Below are positions 1-10,861 of a stretch of 64,000 nt of DNA, piece after piece. The position numbers were made by a program, and so were the translations under genes. The notes beneath the pieces were generated by a model that was given only the letters and a program-made list of their open reading frames with translations, was not told where the DNA came from and made no database searches. Location of the stretch: NCBI RefSeq assembly GCF_024323335.1, contig NC_066585.1, forward strand, positions 177,447,149 through 177,511,148, given 5' to 3'. The DNA is from Lathyrus oleraceus. Taxonomy: Eukaryota; Streptophyta; Magnoliopsida; Fabales; Fabaceae. Within the stretch, counting starts at the first letter, position 1; each line of letters starts with the position of its first letter.

Positions 1-207
1 CATCGCAAACTTAGCCATGATATGATCTGCCATTCCATAATACCTCTTGTTGAAGCTGACCCGTCACTCAAGGTCAAAACTATTATCTCCCATTGTGTTG
101 CTGTTTTAAAATCTACACCGTCGTGCAAAAAGGCTTGGTTAGCGAAAACCAAGGCAATTGAAGTGGTATACGGTAATTGGGAGAAATCATACAACAACTT
201 CCGTACT
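1..207 (+). pseudogene. MULE transposase, N-terminal fragment
   Basis: This is the in-frame upstream part of a Mutator-like (MuDR-type) transposase whose beginning lies left of the window. The reading frame runs from the left edge to 207. It encodes the region with the K-A-W-x-A-K-x-K-A-I and G-N-W-E-x-S-Y signature that precedes the catalytic domain in plant MULE transposases. The frame is cut at 208 by an LTR and resumes near 5131. The protein would bind the element's terminal inverted repeats and catalyse cut-and-paste transposition in the nucleus. Family assignment rests on these signature residues and on the match of the continuation to a MULE/SWIM protein. The copy cannot be functional because of the insertion. 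Confidence 0.8.
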
Positions 208-1648
208 TGTAAGACCCCAATTTTGGCCCTAAGATCCCTCATGGCATCATAACATTGCATTTGCAAAGCCTCAAGGATTATAAGCATCTTGGTTCCCTTT
301 GCCTTTGGGTGGGACCTCTTGTGAGTGGTTTGAGATCACCAAGCATGCTTGAATTGTATATTATTGCTTTTCTCATTTTGTTTACTAACCAAAAGCACAA
401 AAATATGTCACTAACATCTTTTGTTTGTAGCTTGAGCAATCACAAGATCTAAAAGCTTCTAGGTGATCCTTTATGCAATGATATGGCCAAGAGAAGATGA
501 AGGCAAACATGGAAATGGTCCCCAAAGCTCTCATCCATCAAATATGCCTCCCCAGTACCTCAATTCATCATTTTGATCAAAGCAAATCAAAGGGTTTTAA
601 GTTTGTGTCCCAAAGAGCCCTAATTCATCTGTGTACCAAGTGTGCCTTGCTCATGAAGCAACCTCAGCCCATGGTCAAATACAATCAAGGGAAGTTCTTT
701 AATTCATCATTTCATGCATATTTGAACTTATTTGAGTGTCCTCAATCATCAATTCATCAAGATATGAGTTGTGGACTTGGAAAGTTGATCAGTTAATTCA
801 TCTGACTATTTTGAAATGCACTGAGACCTAACGTTTTATGTGTTGGTCAAATGGAGATGATCCCAAAATAAAAAATGTTCATAAGGACAATATGAACAAC
901 TTTAATGTTCATAAAAAAATTATTTGGAGCTTGGAAGGTCATCTCCCATTCCAAGACATTATAGGTCATTTTGACTGAAACCCTAATTTTAGGTCAACTT
1001 CCCAAGAACATAACTCATTCATTTTTCATGATTTTTAGGTGGTATCAAATTAATTGGAAAGCTTAAGATGTCTACTTCAAATGTTATGTTAAACAAAATT
1101 TAAAAATCTCAAAATAAATACATGTGATAATGCAAAACATTATAGGTCACTTTGGACCAAATGCATTGAAAGGCAAAAAAGTCCAACTTCAAGTGCCCAT
1201 AACTTCTTCATCAAAAATCCAAATGATTCAAAATTTAAGTCAATCTTGATTTTATTGAAAATATATACAACTTTGATGTTGGAGATTTTTCCATTTGAGG
1301 CTTGAATCATCAAAATAGAAGGGCTTGAAGTTGGTTCATTTTGACTAAATTCTCAAAGGCATGTTTTGCACTATGAACTTCATGGCCTGTTTTCATGAAT
1401 TTCCACACTTCAAATGAGTTTTTGTCCAACATAACATTTGTTCCTTATGTCAAGACCTTTCCAACCATTACCCACATGCTTATGTTTGGATTTTCTAATT
1501 GACATTTTCGAAGAGATGAAGTTTTAGGCACAATTATGCAATTCATGATGAAACTTCATACACAAGCCATTGCCTTGCAAATCACACGTCCAAACCTCCT
1601 CCACACAAGCTCAGCATCCATTTGCACCAGGTTTTGGGCCTCACATGC

Positions 1649-1660
1649 GCCTGTACAGGC
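1649..1660. promoter_or_regulatory. 12-bp palindrome upstream of LTR TATA box
   Basis: The perfect palindrome GCCTGTACAGGC lies about 62 bp before the TATA box of the solo LTR. The same motif occurs at the same place in element D (25143-25154) and, with one change, in the fragment at 8748-8759. It may be a transcription-factor site of the LTR promoter (inference). Confidence 0.45.
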
Positions 1661-1722
1661 CCATGCATGGAGGACCCAATTCTCATGCACTCGAATTCTT
1701 CATGACTTTGCATCAGCTCCAT

Positions 1723-1732
1723 CTATAAATAG
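1723..1732 (+). promoter_or_regulatory. Candidate TATA box of solo LTR
   Basis: CTATAAATAG is the best TATA-like match in the LTR. The same motif recurs at the equivalent place on the minus strand in element D (25070-25079). It would mark the U3/R boundary about 30 bp downstream. Confidence 0.6.
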
Positions 1733-3813
1733 AAGGCATTGCTCACTTCAAAACTCAACCTAAAGGCGCCTGAAATGCTGCAAGAGTGAATTCCCAACCA
1801 TACCAAAGGAACTAAGTTCACATTTCTTCAAAATTTCAGATCTGAAATTCAATTGAATTTGGTTGAATCTTCAGATCTAAAGTTCCTAAACCTTCATCAT
1901 CTGATCCATTGAGGTTCTGTTTTGCAAAAGGAGCTAAGGAAAGGGACTCAAAGCTTCACAATTCAAAGGTGTGCATCAACTGGTTTTTTCTTCGAAACTC
2001 CTTATTCTTTGATCTATTGACCTTGATATTGTGTTGTCTGAAGACCATTCTATAGAGGCATCATTGGTATATGCTCAATTTTTGAAATCCATGAAGTTCA
2101 GCATGAACACCATATTTTTCTCCTTCTGATTTCTCTTACTATGGGGATCTAGAAGAGAACTAATGGCACAGGGGTGATGTACATCACCCCAACTTTAATT
2201 TGGTATATGGATCGTGAGTTTTGGTTAACTTTTGCAAACCTGCAACTCTTGCCGAAGTTGGTGTGCTCGCCGGAGAAGACGGTGGTGTACACCACCGTTC
2301 ACCCTGCCAGATTGAATCTGGACCATTGGATGCGTTTCCCACGATCTAATCCCGGCCCTTGTTATGTTTGACTCCATTTAATGCATGGTACCACGCGCTT
2401 GACTCATGTACATGGTAAGCGCGCACTTGAGAGCCTTCTGATCAACCACGTCAATTAATGAGGCTTGATTAGACGCTCGTGGTTTTTTCTGATTTTTATA
2501 ATTTCCATTTTATTTCTTTTATTTCATTTAACTTCAAAAATTCATAACTCTCTCATTTTTAATCCAAAAAATATGGGACCAATTGCATTATTTCTCTTTT
2601 TAATTCTAGTTTCTAAAAATGATTTTTAATATTTTTTATTTCATCATTTGATATTTTTTGTGAATTTTATATTTTCTGGTTATTTTTAATTCATTTTAAA
2701 TAGTTTTTGATATTCAAAAAATACAAAGATATTTTCTCAACCTATTTGAATGATGATGGATCTATGAAAAATATTCTCATCAGTTTTTTAATTGATTTGA
2801 GATTTATTTGAGATTTTAGTTCAATTAGATTATTTTTATTCATTTTTAATTGATTAAAAATAGTTTCTGACTTTTAAAAATGCTGAATTTTTTTGTCAAA
2901 CTTTGTTTGACATTGTTGAACTTGGGATAAATCACTTGGACTTTTCAAAGTTGATTTGAAGTGATTTTGAAGTTTGACCCTTCTTTAATATTTTAATTCA
3001 AGTTTATTTTTAAATATTAAAAATGGCTAAAAATATTTTGTTCATTTCTTGACCTCCAATCTTCATCTCACTTCTATTTTTGATTGTTTGCCATGATCGT
3101 CAATGTCATTGGTCAACACTTGTTGATTGGTACATCCCATTTCATTTAATGTACTTATTTCTTTTCATTTTCCATTATTTATCTTCATCTCCTTCTCCTT
3201 CTTCTTTTCTTTTTTTGATCAATGAGTTAAAGGTTGATAAGTTAGCATTGATTAGGGAGGTTTAATCTTCCTTGATTCAAATCTAATTCATCTTGATCAA
3301 ATGATCAAGTGAATGGCTTTGCATTAATGATAGATTGCTTCCTAAATCATGCAAAGGACTTAAACCAATACAAGATCATTTCACATTTTCTTTTTGGCAT
3401 GGCAAGTTGTTGGAACTTGGTTCACTAATCAAGACTTCTAACTTGTGTTGTTGCCTACATTATTGTTGACCGGCCTCAGATAGTTGTGACTTCTACATAA
3501 GTCCAATTACGATTGCTTAACATAGCGCTAAATTTGCCTTATGGCACACTAACTACTAATCATTAACCATTAAAATTTACTTTTTGCACTTTACATTTAT
3601 GCAATTTAATATTCTTGTACATATTATTCATTTTCTTTTTCCTTTGCTTATTGGAGCACATGCTTATGTTAATGCAATTTGCCTTTTGCTCACTTGAGCA
3701 CATAAATGTGTATATATCATTGTGCTTGTGTTTTGTTTTGATTGTTGTGGACCAAATACAAAGAATTGGACAAAATGGACTTAGACTTTAGGACTTTCCC
3801 TATGCAAATTTGG

Positions 3814-3894
3814 AGTCAAAGAGCAACTAGGCATTGGGCCTTTAGAGTGCTATAAAAGTCAAAGAGCAACTAGGCATTGGGCCTTTAGAATGCT
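3814..3894 (+). repeat. 38-bp tandem duplication inside the LTR
   Basis: Two nearly identical 38-bp copies (3814-3851 and 3857-3894) contain GCAACTAGGCATTGGGCC and have a 43-bp period. Element D carries a similar duplication on the minus strand near 22931-23008 with a period of about 44 bp, so the duplication predates the split of the two LTR copies. Confidence 0.85.
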
Positions 3895-5130
3895 TAATGT
3901 TGAAAGATGACCTTGAAAGGACCAACTTCTAAACTCTTCTTGTCCATTCCTTGTTTGTTTTGCTATAATCTTTTAATGTGTGTGTTCTTGTGCTAGGGAT
4001 TCCAACTTGATCCAAATTGAGGAACCATTACCATGAGCTTCTAAGAGAGAGGGACCCAAGATACATTGAGGAGCTTTCCAAGAGTTCATTTGATTGTTGA
4101 TTGCTTGAGTTTATGCTTATGTGATTGCTTATTCCAAAGGATGGGAGCTACTTGGATCATCAATATGATCTCAAGAAAGGAACTCCATTTATGGTTTTAC
4201 TTCTTATTCCTTACCTCTTGTATGTTTAGGACTTTAGCCATTCTTCTTCTTCTCTCCACTCTAACCCAAGCCAAAACCTTTGTGCAAACATTTAACACTT
4301 GTTTTCAACATTAGAAACCTAAGCCTTATGCTTTTGATTTTCAAACTTTCTCTTCTTAATACTTATTTTGAATTGAATCTTTAATCCACTTTGACCATAT
4401 TTTGTAAATACCTCTCATTGGTAAATATAACCCATTCAAATGTCTTTTGTGGTTTCAATGGCCACTCCCTTAATCAAACTTTTCATAACCTTTAGCTATT
4501 AGGTTTGAGTTATACTTGTGGTAGATGTAATACTCACCTATATCCTTAGTGATGGACAATGAGTCTTCCATGCTTATTATAGGGTTAACCCCTCACTAGC
4601 ATGTTGAAGCTATCCTCACATGGTGGATTTGTGGTTTTAGGTTGAGTTTTCTCCCTTGGATAACAAAATACCTTAGGGCTTTTGGACCAATCAATTCACC
4701 AATTCATTTTTTGAGATTTTTACCCCGAACTACGAGGTTTTTATCCTAATCTTTTAAAGATGGTACGTAGGCAATGGGTTTATCCATCCAAACACAAAAT
4801 GTAAATAAACTTGTACATTCTTTTCTCATCTCTTCAATCATGTTTGCACAAACAAATTTTTCACAAAATACCAACCTTATAACAAATATGAAAAGGGCTC
4901 CCTAGGAGTACCTAGGATGTTTTGGGTGCTTAAAACCTTCCCATTGCATAACCAACCCCCTTACCCAAATCTCTGACATTTTTACTAGTTTTTGATTTGA
5001 TAAAACTCTTAGGTTTTTGTTCGCTTTCTAACCATTCCTTTGGATAAATAGAAGTGCGGTGGCGACTCGACTTGTATGGTTTACCTTGGATTTAGTCAAT
5101 ATCTCTAATGGTAACGAATACCCTGCTACA

Positions 5131-6475
5131 ACGCTACCTGGCTGCACTACATTTGTATTCACCTGGGACGGTTTCTATAATGGAGATCTTGCAGGCACAA
5201 TCCTCTGACGGAACTCGTCTAGAAGGTAATGGAATATTCCATAGACTTTTCTAGGCATTCCGTCCCTGCATCATCAGTTTCACATTCTGCAAGCCGCTTA
5301 TTCAAGTCGATGGAACTTGGCTGTATGGGAAATACAAAGGATCATTACTGATGGCGGTCGCACAAGATGGAAATTCTAATATTTTCCCAATAGCCTTTGC
5401 ATTGGTAGAAGGAGAAACGACTGCTGCTTGGAGTTTCTTTCTTAAGAATCTCCGAACGCACGTGACTCCACAAGCTGGCATCTGTGTGATTTCTGACAGG
5501 CACGCTTCTATAGACAGTGCATACAATAATCCAGCAAATGGTTGGCATGACCCCCCGTCTACGCATGTCTACTGCATTAGGCATATTGCTCAAAATTTTG
5601 TGCGGGAGTTCAAAGATAAATTCTTGAAGCAAAATTTGATAAATGCGGGGTATGCATTAAACCAACCTGGATTCCAATACTACCGCCGGGAAATAGTGTT
5701 GGCAAATTCTGATGCAGGGAGGTGGATCGATAATATTGACAGAGCAAAGTGGACTAGGTCATACGACGATGGGGTGAGGTGGGGCCACATGACAAAAAAT
5801 CTTATGGAATCAAAGAACGACGTCTTTAAGAGCATACGTAACCTCCCGGTAACCGCTTTGGTGAGTGCGACCTATTTTCGGATGGCAACGTTGTTCGTAA
5901 CAAGAGGCAAGCGCTGGCATGCAGTGTTACAGACGAGTCAAGTGTATAGTGATGCCTGCATGAAGTTTATGAGGCAGGAATTTGCCAAAGCCAGCAGCCA
6001 TCGGGTTACGGAATTCGACCACCATGGCCACACTTTTAGTGTCAAGGAAACAATTGACCACAACCAGGGGCTGCCCAGACAAGAGTATAGGGTCCTAATA
6101 CTAGCCTGTTGGTGCGACTGTGGTCAATTTCAGGCCTATCGTATGCCTTGTTCCCATGTCATTGCAGCGTGTTCACACACCCACTTCGATGCATTGTCGC
6201 TAGTGTCTCCCATCTACAAAGTTGCAACATTGCTAAATGTATACGACAATCCCTTTCCGGTGGTAGCATTGGAGGCATATTGGCCAGAGTATGACGGGGA
6301 AATTGTTTGGCACAACGATTCGATGCGGTGGAATAAAAGTGGTCGCCCAAACAACAGGCACATTAGAATTGAAATGGACGTCGCAAAGAGAATGCAGAGG
6401 AAGTGTAGCATATGTCGACAACTGGGGCATAATAAGAACAAATGTCCATATCGTGGATCTAGTTCCACAACATAG
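5131..6475 (+). pseudogene. MULE transposase, catalytic and C-terminal part
   Basis: This continues the frame broken at 207. Read from Tyr at 5135, the frame has one in-frame TAG at 5252-5254, where relatives are expected to have Trp. The probable first catalytic Asp is in V-D-G-T-W (5309-5311) and the second in S-D-R-H (5495-5497). The H-x-x-x-R-H-x-x-x-N-F block follows. A SWIM zinc finger (C-D-C ... C-S-H) lies near 6115-6160. A C-terminal zinc knuckle, C-S-I-C-x4-H-x4-C, lies near 6403-6444 just before the TAG stop. From 5351 the frame is open for 374 codons. The domain order is the usual one for MuDR-type transposases. The gene is dead through the upstream LTR insertion and the TAG, although the 3' half is well kept. 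Confidence 0.88.
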
Positions 6476-6514
6476 TTTTCATATTCATAACTCTGTGTAC
6501 CAATGCTATTTATC

Positions 6515-6520
6515 AATAAA
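6515..6520 (+). promoter_or_regulatory. Candidate polyadenylation signal of the MULE gene
   Basis: AATAAA lies 40 bp after the transposase stop codon, a usual place for a plant near-upstream element. Confidence 0.4.
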
Positions 6521-6554
6521 GTTTACTTTTTATTCCAAATAGAAGATGACATTG

Positions 6555-6690
6555 GAACAACAAACACAAACATCTAACATTAGAACAACAAATACTAAAA
6601 CAAAAACAAATACTGGAACAAGAACAAGTACTAAAACAAGAACAAGTACTAGAACAATAACAAATACAAGAACAACAACATAAACAACCA
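6555..6690 (+). repeat. Imperfect AACAAGTACTAG-type minisatellite
   Basis: A purine-rich stretch is built from variants of AACAAGAACAAGTACTAG, about 18 bp per unit. It separates the transposase gene from the convergent ORF. It has no coding potential and was probably made by replication slippage. Confidence 0.7.
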
Positions 6691-6696
6691 TTAAAT

Positions 6697-7050
6697 CTAG
6701 GAAATTACAACAGTTAACACTATGTCATCTGATCCATGCATCATTTGGATGCAATCAATGTCGCTTTCAACTTCAACCCACCAACATACCGTTTCTCCAG
6801 TTTCAAATGAGAACCTTATTCTAAGCCTCTGAATCCTTCTGATGACTTCACCAGGTTGGTAATCTCCCTCTAACCAAGACATCAAGGACCTTTTTAGTTG
6901 GTCCAACGAACGGATGTTTCAAAATTTTATCTCCATTGGGGGTTTGACAGGTGAGAAAATAACATGCCCATCCCTTTTTAAGATTACTGGTTCAGGATCC
7001 GGTCGCCTTGATGATGTTCGCTACCATGATGACGGTCTGGGGGATGCCAT
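6697..7050 (-). pseudogene. Convergent MULE-associated ORF (118 codons, two stops)
   Basis: On the minus strand, ATG at 7048-7050 opens a frame that ends at 6697. It reads through one TAG (codon 10) and one TGA (near 6919-6921), both at positions where Trp or Arg codons would differ by one base. The product would be a small acidic protein containing R-D-G-x-V-I-F-S-P-V, then L-D-Q-L-K-R-S-L, then M-M-H-G-S-D-D-I-V-L-T-V. I do not recognise a named domain. It is convergent with the transposase, 220 bp from its stop, as the second gene of maize MuDR is to mudrA. It is probably the accessory gene of this MULE family or a captured gene. Confidence 0.5.
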
Positions 7051-7357
7051 GAACTCAACTTGATAGAGAAAGTGATAGAAAAAAGTTGTGAAGAAAATGC
7101 AAGGAAATAACACTTTATTTATAGGAAAAAATCTAGGTTGTACACCAATGTACTTAACCCTAATTAGTGTCGCACTTGATTAATTAGTCTTAGGGAGAAT
7201 TAGGGTTTGAATTAGGTCATAACTACCAAACTCTAATTATAACCGATCAATAAACCATAATTATAATTGATTAATTAACCCTAACATGATTAACCCTAAT
7301 TCTCCCAAAAATTTATAAATAATATTATTTAGTTATAAATTAAATTAATATATATAA

Positions 7358-7402
<45 letters not shown>

Positions 7403-7690
7403 ATAATATTATTTATATATATGTATTAATATAAATTAATATAATTTATAATAAACGTAAATTAATAAATTTAAAATTAGTTAAAAAAGATTTTAAAAAA
7501 TTAAAAAAATAACTAAAAACATATTAAAAAAAAGCAAAAAAAATTAAAAAAAAAAAACATTTAGGAGTAGGCGCCACTCCTAGTGGCGACTTGCCCTCCT
7601 ATTAAAGGGTAGGCACCATCTAGGGTGGCACCCATGTGTAATTTAGGGCAAAAAACTGCCCATTTTTGTAATTTTTTTTAAATTATGGTT
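7051..7690. other. AT-rich non-coding stretch, probable MULE 3' end region
   Basis: No ORF is supported. The stretch holds a 15-bp inverted repeat with telomere-like CCCTAA text (7193-7207 and 7292-7306), an (AT)n run, A-rich DNA and one GC-rich block with a small hairpin (7572-7588). The MULE terminal inverted repeat may lie here, but its left partner is outside the window, so I cannot place the end. Confidence 0.5.
7362..7397. repeat. (AT)n microsatellite
   Basis: A pure dinucleotide run of about 18 AT units inside AT-rich DNA. Confidence 0.9.
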
Positions 7691-7765
7691 ATTTTTGAAT
7701 TTTTTTAAAAAAAGATGATTATTTAAAAAAAATCTTCCACAAAATCAATTAAATCATAAAAAATG

Positions 7766-7863
7766 TTAATAATGATCCAAAAAATAATTTTAATTCAGAA
7801 TATGGAAGAAGAATTTATTTAAATTTTTTTGGTGAAACTCTCATATTTTTTGGATCATTATTA
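7766..7863. repeat. 20-bp perfect inverted repeat
   Basis: The 20 bases at 7766-7785 (TAATAATGATCC...) are the exact reverse complement of 7844-7863, with a 58-nt spacer. The block lies in the AT-rich 3' edge of the LTR fragment and could fold into a hairpin. Confidence 0.85.
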
Positions 7864-8667
7864 AAATTAATATGAATTAATGAAAATCTAATGAAATAAA
7901 ACAAAAATCAAAAAATGAAATAAACGTGAGCCACTTGATCTCCCTTATTAATTGAGGTGGCAGATCAAGTGGACACAAACGCGCGTTCCATGATGGAACG
8001 TAGTCAGTGCGCCACACGCGTGGTAATCAAAACCAACGCCTAAGATTAAAACAATTTGAATGGATCATGTGATTGAGAGACGTGCCAACACACCGCCGGA
8101 GCTAGAGCTCCGATCTTCTTCTACGGTGGACCTCACCGGACTGGTCCACCCTCAACCATCACCAAAATAAAAAAGGAGGATATGATCTGAAAGAAAAAAT
8201 GGCGTAGAGCACGAATCTAACCTCAATTTCAACTAATTCCAAATATATAAAAAGATATAAGGAGTTGAATTTTGAGGTGTATCAACTGACTTGCTTCGAT
8301 TTGACCTCTAAGCAACTCAATCTTCTTTCCTACATTGGTAGGACTTCAGACAACCAAATATCCAAGAGAATTGATTAGAATTGAGTGAGAATCGAAGAGA
8401 TGAAGTTTTCTGAAATTTCCCTTCAATGTTGTGAAAAACTTGATGTTGCTTGCTTCAAACTTGATCTGATCACACTTGAGAAGCTTGCAAGAGAGGTTTG
8501 GCAAGGGTACAAAGCTTTGGATCCTGGAGTTTTTTAATCTCCAAATAGTGAGATTCAAACTCAATTTTCAAGTTGAAAATTCTCAGGTTTTTCTTTGAAC
8601 TGTGAGGGTTTCAATTGGGGGGCAAAGCTGGCACGAAAGGTGTGTTTGAATTGAGCTCCTAAGGCCT

Positions 8668-8677
8668 GTATTTATAG
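8668..8677 (-). promoter_or_regulatory. Candidate TATA box of LTR fragment
   Basis: On the minus strand the sequence reads as a CTATAAATA-like box, about 70 bp downstream of the palindrome variant. The spacing is similar to that in the solo LTR and in element D. Confidence 0.5.
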
Positions 8678-10191
8678 CAATTGGGACTGATATTTGCACA
8701 CTTGAAAAATTGCTAAATTTGGACATTTCATGCACAAGCTTGCATAGGCGTGTACAGGCCCATGAAGCAATCCAATTTGGTCCACTTGCATCTGTTCTGA
8801 AGTTGATATCATGCTTGGATGTCAAGGAAATGTAAAATGTGATTTTTGGCAAATGATTTCTTCCAATCATGCAGCTCTGTTAAAGCCATGCACAGCCCTA
8901 GCAAACTTTATCCAAAATGCATGAAATTGGGTTCTTTGGAAAGCTTAGATCAAGGGGAACAAGTTTGATGTTGAACATGTTTTAATTTGGAACTTGGATC
9001 ATGTTGAATTTGGAGGTGGAAGTTAGGAAATTTCAACATGTTGAAATTTTTTCTAAGTGTCAAGCCATATATCTCAATATTCCATCTTGCTTAACTTTTT
9101 ATGTGAGCTTCAAATGAGAAAGGTGTCTTCATCAAAGTTGTAACTCTTTCAAATACCTTAAAAATGGTAACAAATTTCATGTCCTTTGGATTTAGAATGA
9201 TAGAGTTATGCATTTTTGAAGTTTGGAAAAATCACTTGTTCAATGGTATAGATCAAAAATGACCTATAATGTATCCTCATATCACATGCTCATAAAAGTT
9301 GAATTGGCTCTTACTACAAACATCAAAGTTGAAGTATACATCTTTAGTTTGATTGTGCAACTTGGAAATATTTCATGTCATACAAATTGAGCAAGTTATG
9401 GTCTTGGGAAGTTGACTTTCAAATTAGGGTTTAGACAAAATGACCTATAATGTTTCAACATAGAAGATGATTTTCCAAGCAAAACTAGCTCTAGGTCGTA
9501 ACATGGAAGTTGTTTGGAATGTAATTTAGAGTAACTTAGATATTGGAATAATTTTAATATGGTGAAAATTGTAGGAGATAGGGTCTAGGGAGACCTAGTT
9601 TTGATCATATGAATTCATCTGGCCAACCACCATCAACCAACTTGCTAACCTCCAATTCTCTTGACCTTTTAGGCTCATGGTAGATCATATATGCATAGGA
9701 TGATAAAATTTGAGATGTCCCTTGAGAAATTTGATCAATTGGTGAGGAAGCTTGTTGAAGAAGTCACTCAAGTTACCCAGACAAACTAGGGTTTCTAAGG
9801 TAAACCAACTCCAAACTCTTGAAGAAGTCTTGATCAAAATAACATGTAGGAATCATTGGGAATCATATATGATGCTTATAACATTTGTGGATCAATCCTT
9901 GGTTGTGCTCTTAGCTATGAGGGTGTCAAACCCTAGGTATGAACTTGATAGATCAATGAGAACATGCCATTCATTCAAAAAAGTTAGGCAAATGAATAGA
10001 CATATTTTGGGTATTTTGGGTTAGTAAAAATGATAATATACAAGTATGATACAATCACATGGTGCTTGGTGATCTCTCCCAAAATAAACCCAATGAAAGA
10101 GGGGTAAGGAGGATGTCAAGGTATGACCCCAATGCTAATGCTTATGATGAAATTGCATGAGGGATCTTAGGGTCAAAATTGGGGTCTTACA

Positions 10192-10861
10192 ATAAGAACA
10201 AGAAATATTCCCATGTTAGAGTAGCAGCTCGTGAGAGAAAGAATAATGAATGGTGAAGTATTGTATTCTCGTGTGTTTCAGGTGTCTTCTTTGGGTGGCG
10301 TTCCGTCCTTTATATAGGATTAGTGAGAAGACCGTTGAGTGATGTTAATGTCAGAATCTTGGGCATTGATGAATGATTAATGTAATTAATCTTCGTGTTC
10401 TTTCCAAAGAAATATTTGAAGCGCCATAACATCCTTCTACAAGTAGCTTCTTTCCATAAGCGAGTTTCTTTTTTTTTCAAGGTTAAGCTTTCTGGATCAG
10501 AGGATCCTAACTTTAGAGCTTTTATTAAGCGATCGCAACTTCAGAGGATGCTTGTTGCTAACAGTCTTTAGAGTTTCTCTTTACTTGATTTCATCATAGG
10601 GTACGTCTTTAGATTCTAGAGTCATTCTTCCACTTCAAAGTGTCTGACTTCTTTAATTTAGCTTGCCCTTGCGTTTGATCAGAGTCAGAGATTCTGGTTG
10701 CGTATCTTCTGAGTGGTATCTTAGCGCTTGATTTTGTATCTGACTGCTTTGATTAGATTCTTGCATACTTAGAAATATTTCGTTAGGGTACCATTTTTTT
10801 TTCATCCTTTATTATCATCAAAATCTAAGAGATGCATTGTAGAACTAAATTTGTTCTTACA
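10192..10861 (-). repeat. Element E 3' LTR, truncated
   Basis: This matches 19301-19988 of the other LTR. The part equal to 18957-19300 is missing because the sequence stops exactly where the Ogre-type LTR fragment begins. The inner end is TGTAAGAAC on the minus strand, and next to it the tract GGGGGAGAT (10862-10870) serves as polypurine tract. Confidence 0.85.

Larger units (their letters stand above)
208..5130 (+). mobile_element. Solo LTR of an Ogre-type Ty3/gypsy element (4.9 kb)
   Basis: A sequence starting TGTAAGACCCCAATTTTG and ending CCCTGCTACA lies between two halves of the MULE transposase frame. It has the same start and end as the minus-strand LTR of element D (TGTAAGACCC... and ...CCCGCTACA) and shares internal blocks with it: the TATA region, a palindrome, a tandem duplication and a GGTGGCGACTC block near the 3' end. 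No gag or pol is present, so this is one LTR left after LTR-LTR recombination or an equivalent loss. Five-base flanks are GTACT and ACGCT, so the target duplication is eroded. The short ORFs inside are not conserved coding sequence. A length near 5 kb fits Ogre LTRs of legumes. Confidence 0.85.
7691..10191 (-). mobile_element. Ogre-type LTR fragment (5' two-thirds)
   Basis: Read on the minus strand, this begins with TGTAAGACCCCAATTTTGAC at 10191, like the solo LTR at 208 and element D. It continues through the same U3 blocks: a palindrome variant at 8748-8759, a TATA motif at 8668-8677, and the region after it with the CGCG-containing block near 7980. The 3' part of the LTR, including the GGTGGCGACTC block, is missing. 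The left limit is approximate because the sequence fades into AT-rich DNA. Small ORFs here are not conserved in the other copies. The right end abuts the truncated LTR of element E. Confidence 0.75.

Noticed and set aside
255..796. Short ORFs after the MULE fragment
   Set aside because: They lie inside the LTR and are not kept in the homologous LTR of element D.
5302..6516. Minus-strand ORFs opposite the MULE transposase
   Set aside because: Antisense shadows; the plus-strand frame has recognisable SWIM and zinc-knuckle motifs.
7140..7310. Telomere-like CCCTAAT repeats
   Set aside because: Scattered, in both orientations and inside AT-rich DNA; no tandem array.
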